Assembly (NCBI GenBank): GCA_016650185.1
Contig: JAENWE010000034.1
Span: 1 to 21,279, forward strand
DNA from: Vicinamibacteria bacterium
GTDB lineage: Bacteria; Acidobacteriota; Vicinamibacteria; Fen-336; JAGNNV01
DNA length: 21,279 nucleotides
Direction of reading: 5' to 3'
Shown: positions 13,178 through 20,957 of the stretch, piece by piece
How positions within the stretch are numbered: position 1 is the first letter of the stretch
Layout: the number at the start of each line of letters is the position of its first letter
The notes under the pieces: generated by a model
Told to the model about the DNA's origin: nothing
Seen by the model: the letters and a program-made list of their open reading frames with translations, nothing else
Databases searched by the model: none
Translations under genes and position numbers: made by a program

Positions 13178-15379
13178 CTACTTCAATGGGCTCGCCGCCG
13201 CGGCCGGGGCGGGAAGAACGGTGATGTCTTCCTTGAAATCAAGGATCCTTCCCGAGAGCTCGTCCTTGAGATACAGCTCGAACTCATACTCACCCGGCTC
13301 GGCTCCCTCCAGAGGCGGCCCCACCATACGGGACAAGCGTCCCAGGGAGGTCGGCTGAATCATGGTGGGAGCGACCTTCAAAAAGACCATCCCGTCCTTC
13401 TTCCGCCGGATCGTGTAGCCGGCCGTCACCTTGGGCATGCCGGTGGCCTTGTCCTTCGTGGGGTTGTACACATCGAACTGGCAGAAGAGCCGGGATCCGG
13501 TCACGAAATCGCGGCGGGCCAGCAGAACCAACTTCGGCGGGGCGTTCTCCTGCCCCGGCGCCACCGGCTGAGTGGTGTCGGTAAGGACCGGGGTGGAGAT
13601 CCGCAAGGCCGCGAGGTCAGGCACTTCGAAGTCGTGAATGACGGTGCCGATCTTGGAGGAATTCTTGTCGCGGACCACGATCTTGGCTTGGTAGGCGCCG
13701 GGAAGGAGTTCGAAGTCACGCTGAATGGGAAACCACGACTTGGCGTAGCGTGACTTGGTTTCGGGCCGAAGATTCATTTCGATCTTCTGGTCGTACCGGT
13801 TGAACTCTCCCGTCTCACGATGAGCCACGACGAGCAGAAAGTCCAGGGTGTCGGTGAAACGCCCCTCGTTCTCAATCAAAGCAAACGCAGACAGGTCGAT
13901 ATCGGCGTGAAGAATGGCGCTCGCCTTCCCGAGGAGGGTTTCGTCGAAGACGTAGGAGGTCATACGAATGGGGATGTCGGGCATCTCGAAGGGGGAATCG
14001 AGCGCTTCCTGGAACTGGGGGTCGGGGCCGCCTTCGGCCTTTTTCTTGGCCGCCTTCGCTATGGCCTCATCCCCATCAATTGCGGCGAAGTATCCCTTAC
14101 GCGCTCTCACTCTCATGTCTTTGCCCGCGACCTTGACTTCGATCTTTCGGAATTTGCCGTCACGCGCGGTATTCGCAGGGTTGTAGCCAATCAAGTAGTA
14201 GACCCGCGTCTCGTCGGCGATCCGCTGGAGCCCCTTCACGAGGTCGTTGGAGTTCTTCACGGAGAAGCCGCCGCTGTCGGCGGAGATCGACTCGGCGCCT
14301 TCGGAGCGTTCGAGGTTCTCCGCGAAGGCCGCGCCGATGTCTTCGGTGGGCATCGCGGGGCCAAACTGCGCGGTCATCTGAGAAGGCATACCCCCGAGGC
14401 CGGTGGTGTCCACAAAGTAGATGGCGCAGTTTCCCCGCCTTGAGGCCTGGACCACGTCCTTGAATTCGTCCAGGTTCGGGTCGAAGATGAAGCCCTGGCC
14501 CACGAGGATGAGGGACTTCCGCCCCTTGCTTCCGGCCAGGGAAGAGAGGGCTCGCTCCACCGCGTTGAGAGTGATCTTGTTCTTGGCCGTCGCCTGGTAA
14601 TACACTTCGGACGCGCGACCCTGGACCAGGGGGTCTCCGTCGAAGCCAAAGCCGGTTTCCTGCTGAGAACGCGACGCGGGATTATTGATGCCGTAGGTTT
14701 CGAAGCGCCGAGTGACTCTCTCCTCGACCTGTTTGTCGCGGTAGATGTGAATGCGCATGGACTCCCATTCGGTCACCCGGTCCTGACCGATGTCAGGAAT
14801 GTCCCGGCCGTCGAGGCGCTTCAAGAGCGCGGTCAGCTCCCGGTAGCCCTCGGGCATCCGCGTGCTCCACCAGGCGCCGCCTCCGCTGGCGAGGAGGGTC
14901 ACGCGATCGCCGTCGCGCGTGCCGTTCTTGAGAAACTGGTCAATGGCCGCTTTGGCCCGATTGGCCTGGAAGGGATGGAGGTGGACATCGTCGAAGACGA
15001 TGATGAACGTCCGTCCGGTCCGGGTTTCGGCCCCTTGGTTGGTCGAAATCGTCCGCGTCTTCCGGGGGCCTTCGTGAGGGCTGGCGGGCAGGACCACCGC
15101 CTCGAAGCTCGCGATATTCTGGAGCTTGCCATCCTCGAACACCTGGAACTGGTCCCGGGTCAGGCTCTCAATCGGGACGTTCTTCTTGTCGGTGACCACC
15201 GCATCCACGGTGACCAGTTCGACCGCCGCAGGAAAGACGATCGCGGGCGTTCCCGCGGCCGGGGTCGCGGTCGGCTGGGGCGGCGGCGGCGCGTCCTGGG
15301 CGGAAACGAGCAGAGCGGCTCCCACCATCCACGCGGCTCCGAATGCGCATCTAATATCAAACAACTTCATAAAGGTCAT
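13178..15379 (-). CDS. Secreted VWA-domain protein, Acidobacterial VWFA-related type
   Basis: Predicted exported protein of 733 aa. A signal peptide (hydrophobic AFGAAWMVGAALLVSA at 12-27) precedes a Pro-rich stretch. VELVTVDAVVTDKKNVPIESLTRDQFQVFEDGK (residues ~53-85) is the hallmark N-terminal block of the Acidobacterial VWFA-related family. The VWA-like fold covers ~123-400 with TFIIVFDDVHLHP, GDRVTLLASGG, RKSLILVGQGF and CAIYFVDTTGLGG. The metal site is degenerate: FDDVH stands where DxSxS is expected. Then come a conserved RVYYLIGYNPA block, ARKGYFA, and a beta-rich C-terminal half. Start ATG at 15379 overlaps the Rieske stop (ATGA) with GGAG 4 nt upstream; ATG at 15370 is the alternative. 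Function in this large family is unknown. Confidence 0.88.
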   Translation of the reverse strand: MTFMKLFDIRCAFGAAWMVGAALLVSAQDAPPPPQPTATPAAGTPAIVFPAAVELVTVDAVVTDKKNVPIESLTRDQFQVFEDGKLQNIASFEAVVLPASPHEGPRKTRTISTNQGAETRTGRTFIIVFDDVHLHPFQANRAKAAIDQFLKNGTRDGDRVTLLASGGGAWWSTRMPEGYRELTALLKRLDGRDIPDIGQDRVTEWESMRIHIYRDKQVEERVTRRFETYGINNPASRSQQETGFGFDGDPLVQGRASEVYYQATAKNKITLNAVERALSSLAGSKGRKSLILVGQGFIFDPNLDEFKDVVQASRRGNCAIYFVDTTGLGGMPSQMTAQFGPAMPTEDIGAAFAENLERSEGAESISADSGGFSVKNSNDLVKGLQRIADETRVYYLIGYNPANTARDGKFRKIEVKVAGKDMRVRARKGYFAAIDGDEAIAKAAKKKAEGGPDPQFQEALDSPFEMPDIPIRMTSYVFDETLLGKASAILHADIDLSAFALIENEGRFTDTLDFLLVVAHRETGEFNRYDQKIEMNLRPETKSRYAKSWFPIQRDFELLPGAYQAKIVVRDKNSSKIGTVIHDFEVPDLAALRISTPVLTDTTQPVAPGQENAPPKLVLLARRDFVTGSRLFCQFDVYNPTKDKATGMPKVTAGYTIRRKKDGMVFLKVAPTMIQPTSLGRLSRMVGPPLEGAEPGEYEFELYLKDELSGRILDFKEDITVLPAPAAAASPLK

Positions 15380-15681
15380 CGCACTCCAGTCACATCCACT
15401 AAGACGTCGCCGTCTCTGACAGAGACGGAAAAAGATCGAACCTGAACGCCGGGCGCGTTTATGCAAACCCCGGTCGTCACATCAAACTGCCAGTCGTGCC
15501 ACGGACAGAAAACGACGTTGCCTGAGACGAATCCTTCGGCCAAAGGGCCGGCCCGATGAGCGCATTTGTTCTCGACGGCATGAAAGGTGCCATCAATATT
15601 GAAAAGCGCGACATTCGTACCTTCCAGCATGACACTGGTGGCCTGTCCAGGCGCAAGTTCGTCCGCGCGAATGGCTTTCAT
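15376..15681 (-). CDS. Rieske [2Fe-2S] ferredoxin-like protein
   Basis: Small soluble electron carrier of 101 aa resembling the ferredoxins of dioxygenase systems and NirD. The cluster ligands are complete: C40-A-H42 in NKCAHRAGPL and C59-PW-H62 in FCPWHDWQFD, and the following TTGVCINAPG matches the family loop. No signal peptide or membrane segment is seen, so it is likely cytoplasmic. ATG at 15679-15681 has only a weak GGG just ahead. No oxygenase or reductase partner is encoded nearby. The neighbours are a Cys/His-rich unknown protein 46 bp upstream and the VWA gene, which overlaps its stop by 4 bp. It may serve the unknown protein, but that is inferred from position only. Confidence 0.93.
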   Translation of the reverse strand: MKAIRADELAPGQATSVMLEGTNVALFNIDGTFHAVENKCAHRAGPLAEGFVSGNVVFCPWHDWQFDVTTGVCINAPGVQVRSFSVSVRDGDVLVDVTGVR

Positions 15682-15727
15682 CCCGGTAGTTTACGGGGCG
15701 AAGGCCGGTAGGGCCGAAGGGGGCGCC

Positions 15728-16405
15728 TCAGGCCGTGGCCTTGAGGATCACCCTCGCGGCCAGCCCGTGACAGTGGCTGGCCGAGCCGATCCACACCGGC
15801 CCGTCGGACTCGATGTCCCCGCGCCCCAGCGCGGCCACGAGCCGGTCGCGCACGTCGAAGATGGCCGAGAGCGGGATCGTGGCCACTCCGTAGGCCAGGT
15901 GCATGCATGGGAACACGAACGACGCCGGGGCTTTAGCCAATTGGGTGGCGAGGCTCCATGCCTTCGGTCCGCGGGTGTGCGGACACAGGGCCGGCTCGAT
16001 GCAGGCCGGGGGGCAGAGCCATTCGGCGTAGGACAGGGCGACGTCACCGGCTTTGGTCTCGCGCAGAACCGGGGGGCGGACCGGGGGCTCGGTCAACTCC
16101 GTGACCCGGGCGAGCGAGGCGCCGCGCGCGGACAGGTCGCTCGCGAGCCAGTCGAGGAGGACGTGCGGCGCCCAGTGATACGGCACCACATGATCCGAAG
16201 GGTCGCAGCGGGATAGGTTCTGTCCCAACCAATCGTTCCAGGAAGCCGCCTCGAGACGCACCCGGTCGCCGACCAGGCTTGCGGCCGGGCATGACGCGTC
16301 CCGGTCGATCACTACGATCCGGCCGAAGGTGATTTTCCCAGCCTCTTCGGCCTTGAAGAGCCTCCTGACGTATCCGGCGTGAATCTCCGGGCCGCCGATA
16401 ACCAC
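15728..16405 (-). CDS. Unrecognised Cys/His-rich protein, possible metal or Fe-S binder
   Basis: I do not recognise a named family for this 225-aa protein. The N-terminus (VVIGGPEIHAGYVRRLF, then RIVVIDRD) suggests an alpha/beta fold. Seven cysteines are present. Three form CPPAC-IEPAL-CPHTRGP (C131, C135, C141, with H143), and later come FPCMHLAYG (C167, H169) and SHCHG (C212 between H211 and H213). This spacing looks like a metal or Fe-S site. No signal peptide or membrane helix is evident. The start is GTG at 16405, chosen because AGGA lies 5 nt upstream; longer in-frame versions run into the preceding gene. It sits between a 145-aa unknown gene (35 bp upstream) and the Rieske ferredoxin (46 bp downstream), so a redox role is plausible but unproven. 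Coding is well supported; function is not. Confidence 0.7.
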   Translation of the reverse strand: MVIGGPEIHAGYVRRLFKAEEAGKITFGRIVVIDRDASCPAASLVGDRVRLEAASWNDWLGQNLSRCDPSDHVVPYHWAPHVLLDWLASDLSARGASLARVTELTEPPVRPPVLRETKAGDVALSYAEWLCPPACIEPALCPHTRGPKAWSLATQLAKAPASFVFPCMHLAYGVATIPLSAIFDVRDRLVAALGRGDIESDGPVWIGSASHCHGLAARVILKATA

Positions 16406-16410
16406 AAAGG

Positions 16411-16414
16411 TCCT
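16411..16414 (-). promoter_or_regulatory. Ribosome binding site fixing the GTG start of the Cys/His-rich protein
   Basis: AGGA on the minus strand lies 5 nt before GTG at 16405, in the gap after the preceding gene's TAG. No ATG is available nearby in this frame. Confidence 0.55.
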
Positions 16415-16440
16415 GATGTGCGGGACGGACGTGGCAGCGC

Positions 16441-16878
16441 CTACTTCTTCGACTCGAGGGCCTTTTGAACGCGCGCCCTGAACAACTCGATCAGCATGCG
16501 TCCGCGCTCGGTCTCCTTCGCCACCCATTCGGTATTGCGGAGGATGGTGGGATTGAAGTCCTTCCGAAGTTGTTCGAGGTAGGGCTCGACCTTGGCATAC
16601 ATGAAAATGCCCTCACCGTTCGTCTCCATGAAGTACTCAGGGTTGACTATGCCGTGCCTCACCAGGCCGTAGACCATCTCCCAATAGGTGCCGAGCTGAC
16701 GGTAGGCCGCATTCAATTCGTGCCCCGGGCTCGCCACCGCCTTCACGTCCTCATAATTCGTCGGCCAGAACTTGCCGTTAAAGGCGTCGCGCGATGCCCG
16801 GATGACGGACTCGCGGCGCATCTCGTAGACCCGAAGCACAAGATCAGCGTCCTGATAATCGGGGGTTCCCTTGCTCAT
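16441..16878 (-). CDS. Conserved small protein of unknown function
   Basis: A 145-aa soluble, mostly helical, charged protein. Visible features are ADLVLRVYEMRRESVIRASRDAF (24-46 region), a central NAAYRQLGTYWEMVYGLVRHG, and PEYFMETNGEGIFMYAKVEPYLEQLR. From memory this pattern (L-x-YE-x-RRE ... YWEMV ... G ... F) resembles hypothetical proteins common in Acidobacteria, but I cannot name a domain with confidence. No signal peptide, membrane helix or metal motif is seen. ATG at 16878 is chosen because AAAGGAG lies 10 nt upstream; the longer frame to 16914 lacks a ribosome site. It heads the group that includes the Cys/His-rich protein, the Rieske ferredoxin and the VWA protein, and starts 87 bp after the S9 peptidase. 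Confidence 0.75.
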   Translation of the reverse strand: MSKGTPDYQDADLVLRVYEMRRESVIRASRDAFNGKFWPTNYEDVKAVASPGHELNAAYRQLGTYWEMVYGLVRHGIVNPEYFMETNGEGIFMYAKVEPYLEQLRKDFNPTILRNTEWVAKETERGRMLIELFRARVQKALESKK

Positions 16879-16965
16879 GAATGATTCGCTCCTTTGATGT
16901 TTTTTCCTGACCACGCCGGGGACGGGCGAGTGTAGTCGAGAGGCCTTTGAAGACCGCCTCGGACC

Positions 16966-19293
16966 CTATCGCTTCAGTTCCCGCTCGAAGAGTTTGAATA
17001 TCCGGCTGTATTCGTCAGCCCAGCTCGTCTCTTCATCGAAGCCGTGGTTCTCGACCGGATACATCGCGAGTTCCCAGTTGTCTTTGCGGAGCTCGATGAG
17101 CTTCTGGGCCAGACGCACGGAATCGGAGAAGTGCACGTTGGTGTCGACGACGCCATGGCAGATGAGCAACGCGCCTTTGAGGCCTTCGGCGAAATAGATG
17201 GGCGAACTCTTCTTGTAGGCCTCCTGGTCGCCTTGGGGGAGGTTCAGAATGTTCGAGGTGTAGCCGTGATTGTAGTGAGCCCAGTCGGTCACTGGACGCA
17301 GGGCCGCGCCCGCTGCGAACGTGCCCGGAGTGGTGAACATGCCCATCAAGGTGATGAAACCACCGTAACTGCCGCCGTAGACGCCAATCCGTTTCGGATC
17401 CACCTCGTGGTCCTTGACCAGGTACTTGGCGCCATCCACGATGTCATTCAGATCGGCCCCGCCCATGTGACGGTAGATCGCGGTGCGCCAGTCCCGACCA
17501 TACCCCGCGCTGCCCCGGTAGTCGATATCGATGACCACGTACCCCTTCGAGGCCAGGACGTGATGGAACATGTATTCGCGAAAATAACCCGACCAGTATC
17601 GATGCGCGTTCTGCAGGTACCCAGCGCCGTGCACGAAGATCACCGCCGGATGTTTGGAATTGACCTTGGCGCCCACGTCTTCGGGTCGATACAGACGCGC
17701 CGGCACCTGGACGCCATCACGCGCCTTGACCATGACGATCCTGGGGTCCAGCCACTTGGCGGCCAGCCACTCGGCCGAGGGTGAGGTGGTGACCCGTCTG
17801 GCCAGATCGTTCGACGCGGGCCCCACATACACCTCCGGCGGCTTGTTCGAGGCCGAGTACACGGTGGCGAGGAGCGATCCATCCGGCGACACCGCCACGT
17901 CATGAGCTCCCACCGCGGTGGTGACGCGAGTGCGAGCCCCGCCACCGACCGGCATCGAATACAGGTGCCGTTCGCCGGCGCCCGCCTCGGTGCTCGTGAG
18001 GTAGAACGTTTTTCGGTCCACCGACGGCTGAACGTCGGCGATCTCCCACTCCCCACCGGTGAGCGCGTCGGAGGTGGGGTTCGCCGCGGAGGCGTCCACG
18101 GTGAAGAGGTGCATGAATCCAGGCTTCTCGGACGTGAACCACAGCGTCCTCCCGTCGGGGAGGAATCCACCTGCGCCAAACAGTTCGCGGATCCACGCGT
18201 CGTCGTGATCGGCGAAAAGAACAGCGCCGGCCCCGGTTTCAGGATCGAGGCGCACCAGCCAGCGGTCCTTGTTGTCGGCCGAACGAACTGCGGCCACTGC
18301 GAGCTTCCCGTCCGGCGACAGCTCGAAAAGCGACCAGCGCGCGTCGCGGTCCTTGGTTTCCGTCTTGCCCTCCGCCGGCTTCGTCTCGGTCTTGAGCAGG
18401 GGCAGAGTGGCCCACACGCTCTTGCGGGTCTTGAGATTCAGGATCGCCAGCTTGCGCTTCTCCTGGGAGTCACCCACGCGATTTCGAGTGGGGATGGGCT
18501 CGGAATAGGACGACTCGGTGATGTAATTCGGGACATCGGCCGTCTTCGAACCGGTGGCCTTCACCGAGACCGTGATGTAGGCGTGGACGCCATCCTCGGA
18601 GAGGACTGCGTCGATGACCGATTCGCCTTCTGGGATCTCCAGCTTCGGCAGCGCTTCCGCCTCACGTTTGGCCTCACGTTCCTTGCGCTCCTCGGTCGCT
18701 TTCTCCACGTGGAGGAGGAGCTTCGCCTCTTCATCGCGATCCACGGTCTGAGAATCGGTGAGGGTCGGCTCCTTCTTCTTGGGCCCGGCTTCGAAGAGCT
18801 GAACCAGGAGGTCATCCCCATCGCCGCTGATGGGAACCAGGTACAAGGCGCCATCTCGTATGAACGCCACATGAGTTTCGTTCCTCGCGAAGCGTGGCCG
18901 GGTTTCGTTGGCGGCGGTGCGGGTGATCACCCGGCGCTTCTTCGCCACGGTGTCCACCAGAACCACGTCGCCGGCCTGCGAGAACAAGGCTCGCCGGCGA
19001 GCCTGATCCCACTCGGCAGAGGGCGGCGGCGCGCCCTTGCGCTCTTCGTCGGACAGCTTTCGAGCCTCGCCGGTCGCTGCGTTCGCCACCCAGGTGGAGC
19101 TTAGGGCGTCCCCGGGCTTCCGCCACTCGAACCAGAACTCCTTCGAATCGCCGGCCCAGCGAACGGAATCGGGCGCATAGCCCACCAGCTTCGGCCCCCG
19201 CATGATCGAGGCGACAGAAAGCTCAAACTTGGCCGGCGGCGCGGCCGCGATCATGGCTGAGCCAACCAGGGTCAGCAAGAACAGTTTCTTCAT
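16966..19293 (-). CDS. Secreted S9-family prolyl oligopeptidase-type peptidase
   Basis: Exported serine peptidase of 775 aa. MKKLFLLTLVGSAMIAAAPP is a clear signal peptide. Residues ~30-510 form the beta-propeller, with repeated blade sequences such as LSPDGKLAVAAV and VSPDGSLLATVY, plus a Lys/Glu-rich inserted segment (TEERKEREAKREAEALPKLE). The C-terminal alpha/beta hydrolase has nucleophile Ser642 in GVYGGSYGGF, Asp717 in CHGVVDTNVHF and His750 in VENHGFD, so the triad is complete. This is a dipeptidyl-peptidase IV / acylaminoacyl-peptidase-like layout, with peptide substrates expected in the periplasm or outside. ATG at 19293 is chosen for the signal peptide and GAGGA 4 nt upstream. The upstream extension to 19422 overlaps the opposite-strand TPR frame and is not real. 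Confidence 0.94.
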   Translation of the reverse strand: MKKLFLLTLVGSAMIAAAPPAKFELSVASIMRGPKLVGYAPDSVRWAGDSKEFWFEWRKPGDALSSTWVANAATGEARKLSDEERKGAPPPSAEWDQARRRALFSQAGDVVLVDTVAKKRRVITRTAANETRPRFARNETHVAFIRDGALYLVPISGDGDDLLVQLFEAGPKKKEPTLTDSQTVDRDEEAKLLLHVEKATEERKEREAKREAEALPKLEIPEGESVIDAVLSEDGVHAYITVSVKATGSKTADVPNYITESSYSEPIPTRNRVGDSQEKRKLAILNLKTRKSVWATLPLLKTETKPAEGKTETKDRDARWSLFELSPDGKLAVAAVRSADNKDRWLVRLDPETGAGAVLFADHDDAWIRELFGAGGFLPDGRTLWFTSEKPGFMHLFTVDASAANPTSDALTGGEWEIADVQPSVDRKTFYLTSTEAGAGERHLYSMPVGGGARTRVTTAVGAHDVAVSPDGSLLATVYSASNKPPEVYVGPASNDLARRVTTSPSAEWLAAKWLDPRIVMVKARDGVQVPARLYRPEDVGAKVNSKHPAVIFVHGAGYLQNAHRYWSGYFREYMFHHVLASKGYVVIDIDYRGSAGYGRDWRTAIYRHMGGADLNDIVDGAKYLVKDHEVDPKRIGVYGGSYGGFITLMGMFTTPGTFAAGAALRPVTDWAHYNHGYTSNILNLPQGDQEAYKKSSPIYFAEGLKGALLICHGVVDTNVHFSDSVRLAQKLIELRKDNWELAMYPVENHGFDEETSWADEYSRIFKLFERELKR

Positions 19294-19312
19294 GGCTTCC
19301 TCAACTTGGTGA

Positions 19313-19786
19313 AACGGGGAGGGGAAGTGTACCGAATCGGAGGCCCCGGTTCGTGAAGCGATTCGCCTCCACTCCTCGGCCCCTTGTTCGCTGGTTAGAC
19401 TTGAAGCCGACCTCCTGGCCATTCTCGAAGGACACGCGCCCGAACCGAAATACGGCGCGGAGGCCTACGTCCATGGCCTTTTCTCGAGCCTTTCCCCGGC
19501 GGAGGCGGGAAAAGCACTCGGGGCCGCGGGCCCGGAGATCTCGAAACTCGGTGGCCCGGGCTCCCTCTGGCGCTACGCTGAGTACGACCTCCTGAAAAAC
19601 AACCGCTTCGGCGAGGCCGAGGCGGTTCTCGACCTGCACCTGAAACTCGACCCGCGATCGGTGATCGGCCATGTCCTGAAGTCCGAGGCGCTCGCGGCCC
19701 TGGGACACAAGGCGGAGGCCCTCGAGGCGGTTCAGCGAGCCCTGGTCCTCGAGCCCACGAACCGCGCGCGCTGCGGGCCGCCCTGA
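19313..19786 (+). pseudogene. TPR-like reading frame without a usable start codon
   Basis: The stretch 19294-19896 has no normal complete gene, but the plus strand holds an open frame from just after a stop at 19310-19312 to TGA at 19784-19786. From about 19391 the translation is clearly protein-like and TPR-like: SLWRYAEYDLLKNNRFGEAE, LDLHLKLDPRS, LKSEALAALGHKAEALEAV and RALVLEPTN. Third positions are strongly G/C, as in neighbouring genes. No ATG, GTG or TTG lies in this frame before the TPR part. A GTG at 19353 in another frame gives KRFASTPRPLVRWLD and would need a frameshift near 19395-19405 to join. So this is a decayed gene, an assembly frameshift, or a gene with a rare start (ATT at 19361 or CTG at 19391). 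The opposite-strand frame over it looks like a shadow. Confidence 0.6.
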
Positions 19787-19896
19787 CCCTGGGCCAGCCC
19801 TTGAGTCTCTTCCCCCCGCCGAGGGTCCGATATCAAACGTGTCCGACGCCCTTTTTTGACTACCGGAAGAAGCGATGGGCCACCCAAAACGGGACA

Positions 19897-20907
19897 CTAG
19901 GCGGTGCGCAGGGCAAGCTGACCACAGGCTCCGGCTACGTCGCGGCCCCTGGGCCATCTGATGATTCCCGTGAGGCCGCTCTCCTGGATCTGGCGGTGAA
20001 ACCGCAGCGTCTCGTCGCGATCCGGAGCCCGAAAACGACTCCCCGGAAAAGGGTTGTGCGGAATCACATTCACGTGGCAGTCAAGACCACGCAGGAGATC
20101 GGCGATGCGCCCCGCGTCTTCGGACGTGTCATTGACGCCCGGCAGCTGTACATATTCGACAAAGAAGCGCCTGGGCCTTTCCGCCGTCGCCTCCCGCAGG
20201 ACCTTCATGATCGACCCCAGCGGCCAAGTCTTGTTGTGAGGCATGATCCGCGTTCGAACTTCGTCGGTGGTGGCGTTCAGCGAGAGGGCGAGGCTGGCCC
20301 GGCTCTCCTTCAAGAACCGTTGCAGGGGCGGGACCACACCCGAGGTCGAGACGGTGACGCGGCGCGGGGACAGGCCCGGGAAGACATCGGTCAGAGACCG
20401 CACCGCGCGGAGAACCGCGTCAATGTTGTCGAGCGGCTCGCCCATCCCCATGAACACCACGTTTGTGGCCTCCAGGCCGGCCCGTTGCGCGGCCGCGCGA
20501 GCCACCAGGTACTGGTGGACGATTTCTCCCGCGCTCAGGTTTCGGCGAAAGCCGATGGTGGCGGTGGCGCAGAAGGCGCAGGCTCGCGTGCATCCCGACT
20601 GCGACGACACGCACACGGTGGCTCGCGTGCGGGACGGGATGAGGACGGTTTCGGAGCGCTGGCCGTCGCCGAACTCCATCGCCCATTTCGTCGCGCCGTC
20701 GTCCGCGCACCGCGTTGATGTCACCCGAACGCGAGGCAAGGCGAGCGACGGCCGAAGCGGGGCGAGGACGGATTCGGAAACTCCGGCGACCTTCGAAGGC
20801 AGGGCCCCAAGCGGCCCGGCCATCAAGATGCGCTTCAAAGCGAGAGCCCGAGAGTCGCTGCCGACCACAAGCCTCAGTTCACCGACGGTCAAGGCCAGCG
20901 CATCCAT
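19897..20907 (-). CDS. rlmN: Dual-specificity 23S rRNA / tRNA adenine C2 methyltransferase
   Basis: Radical SAM enzyme that makes m2A2503 in 23S rRNA and m2A37 in some tRNAs. The radical SAM cluster motif is C106-TRA-C110-AF-C113 after ATVCVSSQSG. Both mechanistic cysteines are present: C99 (equivalent of E. coli C118) and C328 in GACGQLA (equivalent of C355). Other family blocks are FMGMGEPLDN, VTVSTSG, SLALSLNATTD, MPHNKTWPL and EYVQLPGVND. The N-terminal domain is short (LTVGELRLVVGS). ATG at 20907 gives 336 aa and begins at the family N-terminus. GTG at 20910 is equally possible, and the extension to 21036 would overlap the upstream gene. No Shine-Dalgarno is seen. It lies 50 bp after the DUF1684 gene and is probably cotranscribed. 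Confidence 0.95.
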   Translation of the reverse strand: MDALALTVGELRLVVGSDSRALALKRILMAGPLGALPSKVAGVSESVLAPLRPSLALPRVRVTSTRCADDGATKWAMEFGDGQRSETVLIPSRTRATVCVSSQSGCTRACAFCATATIGFRRNLSAGEIVHQYLVARAAAQRAGLEATNVVFMGMGEPLDNIDAVLRAVRSLTDVFPGLSPRRVTVSTSGVVPPLQRFLKESRASLALSLNATTDEVRTRIMPHNKTWPLGSIMKVLREATAERPRRFFVEYVQLPGVNDTSEDAGRIADLLRGLDCHVNVIPHNPFPGSRFRAPDRDETLRFHRQIQESGLTGIIRWPRGRDVAGACGQLALRTA

Positions 20908-20957
20908 CACGGGCAGGGGCGAAGGCGGGGCCGGGGGGTCAAACGCGGCCAAGAAGA

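Noticed and set aside
12782..13753. Plus-strand open frame across the YhhN-like and VWA genes
   Set aside because: Antisense to two recognisable proteins, and its translation is hydrophilic low-complexity sequence typical of a shadow frame.
17902..19104. Long plus-strand open frame (400 codons) inside the S9 peptidase gene
   Set aside because: Antisense shadow: the minus strand carries a complete signal peptide, propeller and hydrolase, while the plus translation is low-complexity and unlike any family.
19822..19857. Possible terminator: GGGTC ... GACGCCC followed by six T residues
   Set aside because: The stem is imperfect with a long loop and a bulge, so it is too weak to call despite the T-run at 19852-19857.
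19301..19957. Minus-strand open frame (218 codons) over the TPR region
   Set aside because: The codon third-position pattern and TPR-like helices belong to the plus strand; the minus translation is Arg/Gly-rich without motifs and runs into rlmN's end.
19801..20718. Plus-strand open frame continuing past the TPR frame into rlmN
   Set aside because: Considered as a frameshifted extension of the TPR gene, but beyond 19896 it is simply antisense to conserved rlmN sequence.
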